DNA of 64,000 nucleotides from Ottowia sp. oral taxon 894 (GTDB lineage Bacteria; Pseudomonadota; Gammaproteobacteria; Burkholderiales; Burkholderiaceae_C). Of the stretch, positions 43,988-55,027 are shown piece after piece (the first letter of the stretch is position 1; the number at the start of each line of letters is the position of its first letter). The notes under the pieces are model-generated. The model was not told where the DNA came from. It made no database searches and saw nothing but the letters and a program-made list of their open reading frames with translations. The position numbers and the translations under genes are program-made. Location: positions 186,001 to 250,000 of the forward strand of contig NZ_CP012073.1 of NCBI RefSeq assembly GCF_001262075.1, in the 5' to 3' direction.

Positions 43988-45394
43988 CTATGGCCCGGGC
44001 GATGCGCCCCGCGCATGCTGCTCCGCTGCCCAAGCGGCCCTGCCAGCCGCTCGGCCCGGCTCCAGCAAATCCAGCAACTTCAGCGCCCGCCAGTGCCGCC
44101 ACAGCGCGGGCAAGGCGGGCGGGGCGTCTGGCGAGGCATCCAGCGGCGCACCGGCGCCAGCCTGCGGCGGGGCCAGCAACAGGCGCTCCACCAGCGGCGC
44201 CAGCGGCGTGCGCGCCGGATCGGCCAGCAGCACGTAGCGCGGCAGCGGGCAGGCGCCCTGCGCGCTCAGCTGCCCCGTCCAGCCCAGCTCCTGCAAGGTT
44301 TGCAGCACGGGCGGCAATTGCAGCGGATCGGCGCGCAAAGCGGCGGCCAGCTCCATCAGCGTGAGGCCATGCGCGGGCGTGTCGCGGGCGGCGGCCAGCT
44401 GCTGCAAGGCTTCAGCGGCCAACTGGAAAGGCCAGCCTGGCGTCTGGCCGCAGCGCAAGCGCGCGCGGGCCGCGCCTGCCGCCTCCTGCAACAAAGGCAG
44501 GCTGGCCGCAAGCACCGCACCCAAAAGCACGATGAACCACGAAAGATGCATCCACAGCAGCAGCAGCGGCACGGCGGCGAAAGCGCCGTAAATGAGCGAA
44601 TAGCTGGGCGCCTGCGCCAGATACAGCCCCATGCCCCAGCGCAGTGCGGCTAGCCCCAGCGCGGCAAAAGCGCCGCCCGCCAGCGCGTGCCGCCAAAGCA
44701 CGGCCGTATTGGGCACATAGTGGTACAGCAGCGCCAGCCCGCCCATCGGCAGCAGCAGCTGCAAAGCGCGCAGCGCCGCCACGGCGCCCTGCTGGGCATG
44801 CCGGGCCACCCCCGCCTCCTGCGGCAGCCAGGCCAGCCACGCGCCGGATTGCGACATCACATAGCTCGTAATCGCCAGGCTGGCGCCCAGCAGCAGCGGC
44901 CCCAGCGTCAGCGCCGCCCAATACACCAGCAGGCGCTGCCCCAGCGGGCGCGGGCGCGGCACGCGCCAAATGCCCCCCAGCGCGTGGTCAATGGTGAGCA
45001 TCAGCGACAGCGAAGTGAACACCAGCACCGCCAGCCCCGCCGCGCCAAGCTGGCTGGCCTTGCCCGCAAAAGCCGTCAGGTTCTCCAGCACGCTCTGGGC
45101 AATGCCGGCCGGAATCAGGTTGCCCGCCAGCCACTCTTGCAGCGCCAGCCGCAGCCGCTCAAACGAAGGAAAAGCCGTGAAAAGCGACAGCGCCACCACC
45201 GCCAGCGGCACCAGCGCCAGCACCGTGGTGAAAGTCAGCGAGCCGGCCGTCACGCCCAGCCGCTCCTGCGCGCAGCGCCGCATCAGCACGCGCCAGGCCG
45301 CCAGCACAGGCGAAGCCGCCGGATTCATGAAATGCCAGGCCAGCCTGCGCGGCAAGAAAAAAAGCCAGCGGGAAAGAGCAGCGCGTTCCGTCAT
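43988..45394 (-). CDS. YihY/BrkB-family inner membrane protein
   Basis: The 468-residue protein has about six membrane helices and the YihY pattern VTAGSLTFTTVLALVPLAVV, SLSLMLTIDHALGGIW, RRPRPLGQRLLVYW-like region, TSYVMSQSG and LALLYHYVPNTAVLWRHALA. A C-terminal cytosolic extension of about 130 residues may be a winged-helix-like domain (HGLTLMELAAALRADPLQLP). The family was once called RNase BN, but that activity belongs to another gene. Function is unknown. Many Burkholderiales annotate it as UPF0761. Confidence 0.88.
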   Translation of the reverse strand: MTERAALSRWLFFLPRRLAWHFMNPAASPVLAAWRVLMRRCAQERLGVTAGSLTFTTVLALVPLAVVALSLFTAFPSFERLRLALQEWLAGNLIPAGIAQSVLENLTAFAGKASQLGAAGLAVLVFTSLSLMLTIDHALGGIWRVPRPRPLGQRLLVYWAALTLGPLLLGASLAITSYVMSQSGAWLAWLPQEAGVARHAQQGAVAALRALQLLLPMGGLALLYHYVPNTAVLWRHALAGGAFAALGLAALRWGMGLYLAQAPSYSLIYGAFAAVPLLLLWMHLSWFIVLLGAVLAASLPLLQEAAGAARARLRCGQTPGWPFQLAAEALQQLAAARDTPAHGLTLMELAAALRADPLQLPPVLQTLQELGWTGQLSAQGACPLPRYVLLADPARTPLAPLVERLLLAPPQAGAGAPLDASPDAPPALPALWRHWRALKLLDLLEPGRAAGRAAWAAEQHARGASPGP

Positions 45395-45439
45395 GGCCGG
45401 GCATGATGCCTGAGCGCCTGCTCACAGGGCCGGGCCGAC

Positions 45440-45522
45440 TCAAGAAGAGGAGCAAATTCAAAGGGCAGAAAAACGCCTATTGCGCAGTTTGCACTAGGAC
45501 TTGCAGCTATCAGTTAAGGAGC
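45440..45522 (-). repeat. R-family intergenic repeat, copy R11
   Basis: CAAGAAGAGGAGCAAATTCA, then GCGCAGTTTGCACTAGGAC and GCTATCAGTTAAGGAGC in minus orientation. The hairpin keeps GGC/GCC arms around a T-rich loop. The surrounding intergenic stretch of about 440 bp has no supported gene. Confidence 0.88.
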
Positions 45523-45833
45523 AAAGAAAGAGCAAAGCTCGTCCCTCGTCTTCCTTTGCCTGCTCCTGGCTCAGGCCTTGCCGCTACCCGTCTTGCAGAG
45601 CATCCGCCAGCTGTTTTTCCGTTTGCCATGGGCAGCGGGGGTGAAAAGGGAGCAGCAAAAGGTTCTTCAGGGCGACATACAGATAATCCATGCAAACATC
45701 GCATGGCCGCACCTGACAAATTTCAGGAATATTTGAACCGGCCGTCAAACCGGGAAAGACAAAAAAACAAGGCAGTCCGGGTTTGATCATTCACGAAAGC
45801 AGAAGAAAACAGTTTGCATCAGGAGCGACCGGA

Positions 45834-46337
45834 ATGAATACTTCTTTGTTTGATGCGGCCAATAAGGCGCTGGATTGTGGAGATGCAGATAAAGCATTTC
45901 GCCTTTTCATGCAGGATGCACAAGACGGAGGACCAGATTCATTGAATAGCATTGGTTTCTTGTATGATCATGGGCGGGGCGTGAAAAAAAACCGCAGGCT
46001 TGCCATTCAATGGTATCGCCTGGCTGCAAGCAAAGGATATTTTGTCGCATGCTTTAATCTCGGCCTTGTTTACAAAAATGCTGGGCGAAAGAGATTAGCC
46101 AGGTTCTGGTTCAAGAAAGCATATGCGTTGGGCGATTTTGACGCGGCGTATGAGCTGGGCATTTTATATGCACGCGCGCCATCCAGGCATATACCTTCCC
46201 GCAGATCAGTCAGATATTTTTTGGCAGTGCTCGGGCAAGAATGTTTGACGGATGAGCAGGCAAGGGAAATCAAGCGGTATATTGATCGTACTCTTGTTGG
46301 CAAGCGAAGTTTGATGGCAAGGGCCGGTTCTCATTGA
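45834..46337 (+). CDS. Sel1-like repeat protein
   Basis: The 167-residue protein has at least two Sel1/TPR-like repeats: DSLNSIGFLYDHGRGVKKN with AIQWYRLAASKGYFVACFNL, and GLVYKNAGRKRLARFWFKKA with YALGDFDAAYELGILYA. Sel1 repeats bind other proteins. There is no signal peptide, so it is probably cytosolic. ATG 45834 has AGGAG eight bases upstream. Lower GC than its neighbours and a location beside repeat R11 suggest an accessory gene. Short Sel1 proteins sometimes act as immunity factors; there is no toxin gene next to this one. Confidence 0.75.
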   Translation: MNTSLFDAANKALDCGDADKAFRLFMQDAQDGGPDSLNSIGFLYDHGRGVKKNRRLAIQWYRLAASKGYFVACFNLGLVYKNAGRKRLARFWFKKAYALGDFDAAYELGILYARAPSRHIPSRRSVRYFLAVLGQECLTDEQAREIKRYIDRTLVGKRSLMARAGSH

Positions 46338-46654
46338 ACATTATTTTTCATTCCAGACTGTTCGCCGAACAATACGTTTCAGCCGCTTCATGCAAAGCGA
46401 ATAATTGGAAGATAATATTTATCGCCTTGCATGATGCATGCAGGTGAATTTTTTTCACGCTTGATTGTTCTTTTCAAAGCATGGTTGATTGCTCCGTGGA
46501 ACAGGGGCATGAATCAAAAAAGAGGGAAACCGGATGACAATGTGCCTGAATGCCATTCGGTATTCAGAGCGTTTATTCATCATTCGCGCAGGCAATTCAA
46601 TTCGCCTTGTCTTGAAGCAACGGGTGTGTGGCCATTGGCGTATTGGGCGCGCCT
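46338..46654. other. AT-richer intergenic region, no supported gene
   Basis: About 317 bp between convergent genes. Open frames on both strands are short, lack ribosome binding sites and have no family. The composition matches the Sel1-repeat gene, so it is probably part of the same acquired segment. Confidence 0.4.
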
Positions 46655-47146
46655 TCAGCCGCCCCACAGCGCGGGCTTGTTCACCATGAGCCAGTAGATC
46701 ACGCCCATGGCTGCGAAGGCGGGGTAGCCCAGCGCCTCCCAGCGGCGGGCGTAGCGCCAGTAGAGCGGGGGCAGGGGCGCGCCCTGGGCGTGGGCGGCTT
46801 GCGCCATGCGGGCCATGCGCAGTTGCAGCCAGACGACGGGCAGCCAGCATGCGCCAGCCAGGGCGTAAAGAGCCAGGGTGAGCACGATCCACGGCGCGCC
46901 CAGCGGCCAGCCTGCGGCGTGGGCCAGCCACAGGCCGCTGGCGGGCTGGATGAGGATGGCGGGCGTGGTGAACCACCAGTCGGCGCGCACGAGCAGGCGG
47001 CTGACGACGGCCTGGGCGGCCACGCTGCCGCTGCGGTTGGCAAAGAACATGTAGAAGGCCGAGCCAAAGCCCGTGCCCACCATGAAAACGCTGCTGACGA
47101 TGTGCAGCCACTTGACGGCCAGATAGAGGCTGAAGGCGTGGCTCAT
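46655..47146 (-). CDS. DUF2269 membrane protein
   Basis: The 163-residue protein has four membrane helices with the DUF2269 pattern: SLYLAVKWLHIVSSVFMVGT, GSAFYMFFANRSG and WWFTTPAILIQPASGLWLA. Its function is unknown; members often sit with DoxX-like and NAD-binding genes, as here. ATG 47146 overlaps the stop of the upstream DoxX-like gene by four bases (ATGA), so it is the last gene of the operon. Confidence 0.82.
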   Translation of the reverse strand: MSHAFSLYLAVKWLHIVSSVFMVGTGFGSAFYMFFANRSGSVAAQAVVSRLLVRADWWFTTPAILIQPASGLWLAHAAGWPLGAPWIVLTLALYALAGACWLPVVWLQLRMARMAQAAHAQGAPLPPLYWRYARRWEALGYPAFAAMGVIYWLMVNKPALWGG

Positions 47147-47544
47147 GGCGCGCGCTTCCACAACACGGCCAGGATGGCGAGGATGGGCAGGTTCTTGCTC
47201 AATGGCCCGATGGGGTGCAGCCACAGCGCGGGCAGCAGCGCCGTGGCGGTGAGGGTCAGGCCGATGACGCTGGCCGCCGCCAGGGCATAGGCGGCGCGGC
47301 CGGGCCGCCAGATCAGGGCCAGCGCCAGCGCGGCGTCCAGCGCCACGCCTGCGGCGATGAGGGCGTGCGCCAAGGGCAGCGAATGCACGCCGCCTTGCCG
47401 CAGCAGCGCCAGGCTCTGGCCGTTGCATTCCAGCAGGCTGGCGGCGATGGTGATGAGCCAGACGGCGATCAGGCTTGCGCGCAGCAGGCGGGCGTCGTCA
47501 GGCGAATGGGGGCGCAAAGCAGTAGGCATGGCGGGAGAGGTCAT
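47143..47544 (-). CDS. DoxX-like membrane protein
   Basis: The 133-residue protein has four helices with LIAVWLITIAASLLECNGQS, AHALIAAGVALDAALALALI and the C-terminal LWLHPIGPLSKNLPILAILA characteristic of the DoxX-like family found next to SDR genes. ATG 47544 was taken; 47529 is also possible because a near-repeat places several ATGs in frame. Repeat R12 lies between this gene and the upstream SDR gene. Confidence 0.78.
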   Translation of the reverse strand: MTSPAMPTALRPHSPDDARLLRASLIAVWLITIAASLLECNGQSLALLRQGGVHSLPLAHALIAAGVALDAALALALIWRPGRAAYALAAASVIGLTLTATALLPALWLHPIGPLSKNLPILAILAVLWKRAP

Positions 47545-47649
47545 GGCAGGCAAAGTCATGGCAGGCAAAGGCGGAAACGGGACCGGATGGCGTTGGGCCA
47601 GGCGCGGCTGCGGGCTTCTTGCCGTCAGGCCATGAAGAAGGCCGCAGGT

Positions 47650-47734
47650 CATCAAAAACAGGAGCGAATTCAGGGGCCGTGAATTCCGCCTTGCGCAGAT
47701 TCCACTAGGACGTATTGCTATGGAAACATGAGCG
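47650..47734 (-). repeat. R-family intergenic repeat, copy R12
   Basis: ATCAAAAACAGGAGCGAATT, GCGCAGATTCCACTAGGAC and TTGCTATGGAAACATGAGCG. Beyond the left end (plus-strand right side) the family sequence goes on as GAATTCAGCCGGGC, which resembles the right half of a second unit, as if two units had been in tandem. It sits inside an apparent operon. Confidence 0.9.
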
Positions 47735-47822
47735 AATTCAGCCGGGCTGGGCGTTCCGCCTGCTTCAGGCGTTCCGGGCGCTGAAGCGCGCGGGCATGCA
47801 GGCGCTCCGTGCGTTCTGTGGC

Positions 47823-48857
47823 TCATGGCGCGCCTCCTTCGTCTCTGCCGTTTTGAGGCTTTCGCACCCCGGGCGCGTCCGCCTGGGCGGCAGCGGCCAA
47901 AGCCTGCATGAATTGCGCGGGGGCGGTGGCGGGGCGGCCCAGCAGCTCCGGTAAAGCTGCGGGGCTGGCCACGTTGCCGGCAGACAGCAGGTGCAGCGAC
48001 TGGGTGCACCACGGCGAAAAGGGCAGCGCGTCGCCCAGGCGGGCGCTGGCGCGGGTGATGCAGGCGGGCAGCGCCAGCGCGCGGGCGGGCGGGCGGCCCT
48101 GACTGGCGCGCAGTTGCTGGATGTAGGCGGCCAGCGTCAGCGGCTGGGGGCCTGCCAGCTCCAGCAGGCCGGTGAGGGGGCGGGCGTTCGCCGCATGGCT
48201 GGCGGCAGGGCTTGCAGCCAGGCGGGCCACGGCTTCGGCCAAATCCCACACGGCCAGGGGCTGCACGCGGGCGGTGAAGGCGCAGCGCGGCAGCGCGAGC
48301 ACGGGCAGGCGGGCCAGGGCCAGAAAAAGGCGGGTGCTGGCGCCGCCCGCGCCAAAAACCAGGCTGGGGCGCAAGGCGATGCCATCGAGCCGGCCCTGCG
48401 CGGTGAGGGCGAGCAGGCGCTCTTCGGCCTGGCGCTTGGTGCGGGCATAGGGCGTGCGGGCGGCGGGGCCGTCGCCGTCTATGCCCAGGGCGGAGATGTG
48501 GATGACGCGCCGCACGCCACTGGCCGCGCAGGCTTCAAACAGGGCGCAGGGCGCATCCGCATGCAGCGCCTGCATGGGGCGCGCGCGGCTGTCGCGCAGC
48601 ACGCCCACGGCATTGATGACGGCGCTGGCGCCTTGCAGCAGGGGCTGCCAGTCGCTGGCGTGGGTGGCGCGGGTGTAGTCCACCGCCGGGGCGCTGCGGC
48701 GGCTGGCGGGGCGCACTTGCCAGCCGGCGGCCCGCAGGGCGCAGGCGATGTGGCGGCCAATGAAGCCGCTGGCGCCGCACAGCAGCGCAAGGGGCGGGGC
48801 AGCGGATGCGGCGGATGCGGCGGATGCAGCAGATGGAGTTGCGGCTTGGGCGCTCAT
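47823..48857 (-). CDS. NAD(P)-binding epimerase/dehydratase-like (extended SDR) protein
   Basis: The 344-residue protein has ALLCGASGFIGRHIACALRA, a NAD(P)-binding Rossmann start, RVIHISALGIDGDGPAARTP with YARTKRQAEERLLAL (Tyr-x-x-x-Lys as YARTK), and the C-terminal LLGRPATAPAQFMQALAAA. It resembles complex I NDUFA9-like or DUF4166-linked epimerases. The N-terminus has an Ala-Ala-Ser run encoded by a 9-bp tandem repeat. Its start overlaps the upstream membrane gene by four bases. Function unknown; probably part of a redox-linked membrane unit with DoxX and DUF2269. Confidence 0.8.
   Translation of the reverse strand: MSAQAATPSAASAASAASAAPPLALLCGASGFIGRHIACALRAAGWQVRPASRRSAPAVDYTRATHASDWQPLLQGASAVINAVGVLRDSRARPMQALHADAPCALFEACAASGVRRVIHISALGIDGDGPAARTPYARTKRQAEERLLALTAQGRLDGIALRPSLVFGAGGASTRLFLALARLPVLALPRCAFTARVQPLAVWDLAEAVARLAASPAASHAANARPLTGLLELAGPQPLTLAAYIQQLRASQGRPPARALALPACITRASARLGDALPFSPWCTQSLHLLSAGNVASPAALPELLGRPATAPAQFMQALAAAAQADAPGVRKPQNGRDEGGAP
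48802..48837 (+). repeat. 9-bp tandem repeat within the SDR gene N-terminus
   Basis: Four copies of GCGGATGCG-like units, the last two with single changes, encode part of the Ala-Ala-Ser run. Copy number could change without shifting the frame. Confidence 0.7.
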
Positions 48858-49276
48858 GAGCTGGACTCCCCGTCTTCAGGCCAGCACACAGCAGGCGCGG
48901 GCGCGGGCACGGCCCCAGGCGGGCGGCGGGCGGCCAGCAGGGCCGCCACGTGCTTCCACACATTGAAAGCAATGAAAGCCACGCTGGCAAACACGCCGCC
49001 TGACACCAGCAGCAGCCCGCGCCGCAGGGCCTGCATGGGGTGAATGGCGTCGAAATCGCCCCACAGCAGCACCAGCAGGGCCGTGCCGCTGATGGCCAGC
49101 ACATAGGCGGCGCGCGTCCAGAAATCGGCGGCAATGGGGCCGCTGCCCTGCCCGTCGTCACACAGGCGGCCAATGGTCTGCATGAGGATGGGGCGCAAAT
49201 AGCGCATGGCGGCCAGCGGCCCGGCGACGGCAAGCGCCAGGGAGATGAGCAAAGCGGCAAAGGGGGACAGGGACAT
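48854..49276 (-). CDS. Membrane protein, hypothetical
   Basis: The 140-residue protein has three hydrophobic segments: FAALLISLALAVAGPLAAM, AAYVLAISGTALLVLLWG and LLLVSGGVFASVAFIAFNVW, then a charged, proline-rich tail. An RBS (GGAG) precedes the ATG. It is the first gene of the four-gene operon that continues with the SDR, DoxX-like and DUF2269 genes. I do not recognise the family. Confidence 0.65.
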   Translation of the reverse strand: MSLSPFAALLISLALAVAGPLAAMRYLRPILMQTIGRLCDDGQGSGPIAADFWTRAAYVLAISGTALLVLLWGDFDAIHPMQALRRGLLLVSGGVFASVAFIAFNVWKHVAALLAARRPPGAVPAPAPAVCWPEDGESSS

Positions 49277-49462
49277 GGTTTTCTCCGGTTGGGTTGAGGC
49301 AATGCATTCGCTACCGCATCAATGGCGCAGGGCCTTTCCGTTTTTGTGGGGACGTTTCGCGGTTTGGGAACCTGCCCGGAGCCTGGCCATGAGGGGGCGC
49401 AGACCGCCTGAAGGCCGCGCTTTTCGCGCCTGTCGGCAGCCTTTGAACAGGTTCTTGAGCTT

Positions 49463-49543
49463 TCATGTCTGCTCCTTTTCTTGATGCGCCTGGGCGGCAT
49501 CGGCCTGGCTGGCCGGGTTGGCGCAGCTATTTTCATCAGTCAT
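49463..49543 (-). CDS. Possible 26-residue peptide
   Basis: A minus-strand frame starting MTDENSCANPASQADAAQAH, polar and alanine-rich, lies directly downstream of the candidate operator and upstream of the four-gene operon. There is only a weak RBS (GAAAG). It could be a leader peptide or chance. Confidence 0.25.
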   Translation of the reverse strand: MTDENSCANPASQADAAQAHQEKEQT

Positions 49544-49557
49544 GGCAGTTGCTTTCA

Positions 49558-49581
49558 AAATTTCAGTTGAAAATGAAAATG
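49558..49581 (-). promoter_or_regulatory. Candidate operator for the GbsR/MarR-type regulator (operon site)
   Basis: On the plus strand it reads AAATTTC, a GT one base later, and AATGAAA nine bases after that, the same order as the site upstream of the regulator gene itself. TTTCAA and TTGAAA also form an inverted repeat overlapping it. It lies about 280 bp before the operon. Confidence 0.45.
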
Positions 49582-49745
49582 ATGGACAAAAAAGGGGTGG
49601 CGCGCCGCAGCGCGAAGCCTGAAGCCCCGCTCCAGCCGCTGTCCGCAGCCCGGCCAGAGGCGAAGCCAAAGCGCCCGCGCCGCGAAACAAGAGCGGGCCA
49701 GCCCGGCGAAGGGGTGAAAGCAAAGGCGCCATCGTTCAAACCTTT

Positions 49746-49829
49746 ATCAAAAACAGAAGCAAATTCAAAGGGTCAGAAATACCGTTCCTCGCAGATTTCA
49801 CCAAGACATCATGCTATGAAGAAAGGAGC
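49746..49829 (-). repeat. R-family intergenic repeat, copy R13
   Basis: ATCAAAAACAGAAGCAAATT, GCAGATTTCACCAAGACATC and GCTATGAAGAAAGGAGC. The core CTAG is changed to CCAAG in this copy. It ends about 80 bp from the regulator gene stop. Confidence 0.85.
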
Positions 49830-49910
49830 TAGAAAAAGCCGCACGCCCGCCGTCTGCGCCTGGTGCCATTGCGAAGCGCTGAACCCTTCGCGCCGGCGCC
49901 CAGTCCTGCC

Positions 49911-50441
49911 TCAGTCCGGCTTGTCGCGCACGAAGCGTTGCACGCTCGCACCCAGGCGCAGCACTTTCTCCAGCGTGTGGGGCGACAGGCGCAGCATCTC
50001 CTCCGTCCACGCGCCCAGCGCCTGCATCAGGCGCAGCGTTTCACGCACGCGGTCTTGCGCCTCGGGTGGCTCCTGGGCGAAGTCTTCGCGCGCGGCCAGC
50101 TCGGCCAGCAGGCGCGTGGTGGGGTCGAACTCGCGCTCCTTGCGGCCGCGCACGATGGTGCGGAACAGCTCCCACACATCGCCTGAAGTTTCGAAATAGT
50201 CGCGCCGGTCGCCCAGCGTGTGGGTCACGCGCACCAGGCCCCAGTTCTGCAATTCCTTGAGGCTGTTGCTCACGTTCGAGCGCGCCACGCCCAGCGTGGC
50301 CGCCAGCTCCTCGGCGTGCAGCGGCCTGCCGTGAATGAACAGCAGCGCGTGAATCTGCGCCACCGTGCGGTTCACGCCCCAGGCCGAACCCATCTCGCCC
50401 CAGTGGATGACGAAGCGTTGCTGAATGTCAGTGAGTTCCAT
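49911..50441 (-). CDS. GbsR/MarR-family transcriptional regulator
   Basis: The 176-residue winged-helix regulator begins MELTDIQQRFVIHWGEMGSA and has the HTH NRTVAQIHALLFIHGRPLHA with AEELAATLGVARSNVSNSLK and the wing RVTHTLGDRRDYFETSGD. GbsR members control osmolyte or membrane-related genes by binding palindromes. ATG 50441 (near the usual start) was chosen over one 36 codons upstream. The gene is divergent from the Csp1-like gene, and the gene upstream region holds an inverted-repeat site likely used for autoregulation. Confidence 0.82.
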   Translation of the reverse strand: MELTDIQQRFVIHWGEMGSAWGVNRTVAQIHALLFIHGRPLHAEELAATLGVARSNVSNSLKELQNWGLVRVTHTLGDRRDYFETSGDVWELFRTIVRGRKEREFDPTTRLLAELAAREDFAQEPPEAQDRVRETLRLMQALGAWTEEMLRLSPHTLEKVLRLGASVQRFVRDKPD

Positions 50442-50464
50442 GAGCGCGGATTGTAGGCTGGCTG

Positions 50465-50488
50465 AAATTTCTGTCAAGAATGAAATTT
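50465..50488. promoter_or_regulatory. Palindromic operator candidate upstream of the GbsR/MarR regulator
   Basis: AAATTTC and GAAATTT form a perfect 7-bp inverted repeat with a 10-bp spacer, 24-47 bp before the regulator ATG. A closely similar sequence lies before the four-gene operon. Its position fits negative autoregulation. Confidence 0.6.
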
Positions 50489-50640
50489 GGCGCGTGAAGC
50501 GCCCTGCCCTGCTGGCCCGCGCGCTTGCGGAAAGCCATTCGTCACTCATGCAATTCAGGTTTCCCCTAATATCCGCGCCGGTGCGGCCAATCCGGGCCGC
50601 ATCTGTTTTTTTGATCTTTCATTTGTGAGCCATATCAACA

Positions 50641-51092
50641 TGAACCGTCGTTCATTCGTGGGCAGCGCCGCTGCCGTCTCCCTTGCCGCCCTGTCGGCTG
50701 CCGCCATCGCCGCCGAAGAGCACCAGCACGGCGACCACGCTGCCGCCAAGGCCGCGCCCAACCCCTATGACGCCGCCCGCCTGGCCGCCGCCCACTGCCT
50801 GAGCGCCGGTCAGGTGTGTCTGGACCACTGCATTCGCCAGCTCTCCAAGGGCGACACCAGCATGGCCCAGTGCGCCAAGAGCGTGAACCAGATGCTGGCC
50901 CTGTGCGGCGCGCTGCAAAGCCTGGCCGCGCAAAACTCCGCCCTCACGCCCGCGCTGGCCAAGGTTTGCGCCAAAGCCTGCAAGGAATGCGCCGACGCCT
51001 GCAAGGAGCACGCCGCGCACCACGCCGAATGCAAGGCTTGCCACGAGTCTTGCCTGGCCTGCATCAAGGAATGCGAAAAAATCGCCGCCTGA
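50641..51092 (+). CDS. Csp1-like copper storage protein (four-helix bundle, Tat-exported)
   Basis: The 150-residue protein has a Tat signal (MNRRSFVGSAAAVSLAALSA) and a mature part with 14 cysteines, for example HCLSAGQVCLDHC, VCAKACKECADAC and CKACHESCLACIKECEK, with His-rich EEHQHGDHA at the mature start. Cysteines on the inside of a four-helix bundle store many Cu(I) ions in Csp1 of methanotrophs. The likely role is periplasmic copper binding or detoxification. It is divergent from the GbsR/MarR gene; no CopY/CueR-type regulator is near. Confidence 0.85.
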
Positions 51093-51138
51093 TGCGCTGA
51101 TGCGGCCCCGGAAAGGCGCGGCAGGCCCGAAACGGGCG

Positions 51139-51474
51139 TCATGCCTTTTCTTTCCGGATATTTCTGGAAAATCCGCTGCCGGCCCCGCCGCCCGCAGCGG
51201 ATTTTTTCATGTCCTCCATTTGGCGCCTCAAGCCGCCGCGAATATAAAGCGCCCATTCGCAAAAAGCTGATGCCAGAAACGCGTAAACAAATGCGAACAC
51301 CAGCGCGGCAAGCCAGAATTTATCCCGCGTTCCGCCGACCAGAATGAACATCATAGCCGGGGCAATCAATAAGGCCGCTGCCATTCGCTGCCACCATTTT
51401 GTTTTTATTTTGAGGCATTCATAGCAAATTAACAAAATGATGCTGAGAAACACGCTAAAAACCAAAAACACCAT
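51139..51474 (-). CDS. Small membrane protein, hypothetical
   Basis: The 111-residue protein has three hydrophobic stretches (VFLVFSVFLSIILLICYECL, MAAALLIAPAMMFILVGG and FWLAALVFAFVYAFLASAF) and a charged C-terminal tail. AGGAG lies seven bases before the ATG, good support for translation. No family recognised. Its gene converges with the Csp1-like gene. Confidence 0.65.
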   Translation of the reverse strand: MVFLVFSVFLSIILLICYECLKIKTKWWQRMAAALLIAPAMMFILVGGTRDKFWLAALVFAFVYAFLASAFCEWALYIRGGLRRQMEDMKKSAAGGGAGSGFSRNIRKEKA

Positions 51475-52110
51475 AAAAGCTCCTGCTTGCGCGTAAAAAT
51501 AAAATGCAAATATGGCCCGAATGAGCCAGCAAAACCGGGCCTTTCAGCCGCCCGGTTTCAACAACTCTTCCTCATGGCGTGAAAAAAGACTTTCTTTCCC
51601 TGACATGCGCGCGAGAAATCATTCAGAAAATCCTTAAGAATACTGGAAAAACGCTGTTTCCCGAATATCTTTCCAACTCGCCAGAGCGCGGCCAGCCCGA
51701 TTTTGATGCACCCTGATTCAATATCCATGCTCGCCGTTCATTTGGATTTCCATTATCCATGCCAGGCAGGCGCAAAAACAGGGCCTATCCGAATGGCCGA
51801 ATGGCGGGGTGAAATGATTGGAGACGGCGTGAGCGGCATCCGTGCAGGCCGTCGCGCGCTTGCGCCATGAGCCTGGGGCAGGCGGAGATGCGGCGAAGGA
51901 AGCAAAGCGTCGTTTTTCGCTCCTTGATTCATAGCAAGACCTCCTCGCCGAATGTGCGGGAACGCCGGTTTCAAGCGGCTTGAATTCGCTCTTCTTTTTA
52001 ATGCACGCTGCCGCTTCCGGCGGCGAAGGCGCGGCCTGCGGCGGCTACAGACGCTTACATCCGCAGCCGCGCCGATAGAATTTCCCCTTTTTCGACTGCC
52101 TTCACTGCCT
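51475..52110. other. Intergenic region before hisZ, with a hairpin and repeat R14
   Basis: About 635 bp, AT-richer in its first half. It has a perfect 9-bp hairpin (AAACCGGGC/GCCCGGTTT) at 51532-51558 and the R14 repeat. No gene is supported. Confidence 0.45.
51918..52003 (+). repeat. R-family intergenic repeat, diverged copy R14
   Basis: Left end CGCTCCTTGATTCATAGC and right end TTGAATTCGCTCTTCTTTTT are clear. The core is replaced by AAGACCTCCTCGCCGAATGT, lacking CTAGTGG. It is plus-oriented although canonical copies nearby are minus. Confidence 0.78.

Positions 52111-55026
<2,916 letters not shown>

Positions 55027-55027
<1 letters not shown>

Larger units (their letters stand above)
49277..49910. 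other. Upstream region of the four-gene operon, with operator-like site and repeat R13
   Basis: About 630 bp. It contains the candidate operator at 49558-49581, the small peptide frame at 49463-49543, and repeat R13 next to the end of the regulator gene. No other gene is supported. Confidence 0.45.

Noticed and set aside
46431-46697. Open frame overlapping the DUF2269 gene end
   Set aside because: Overlaps a supported gene antisense, with no RBS.
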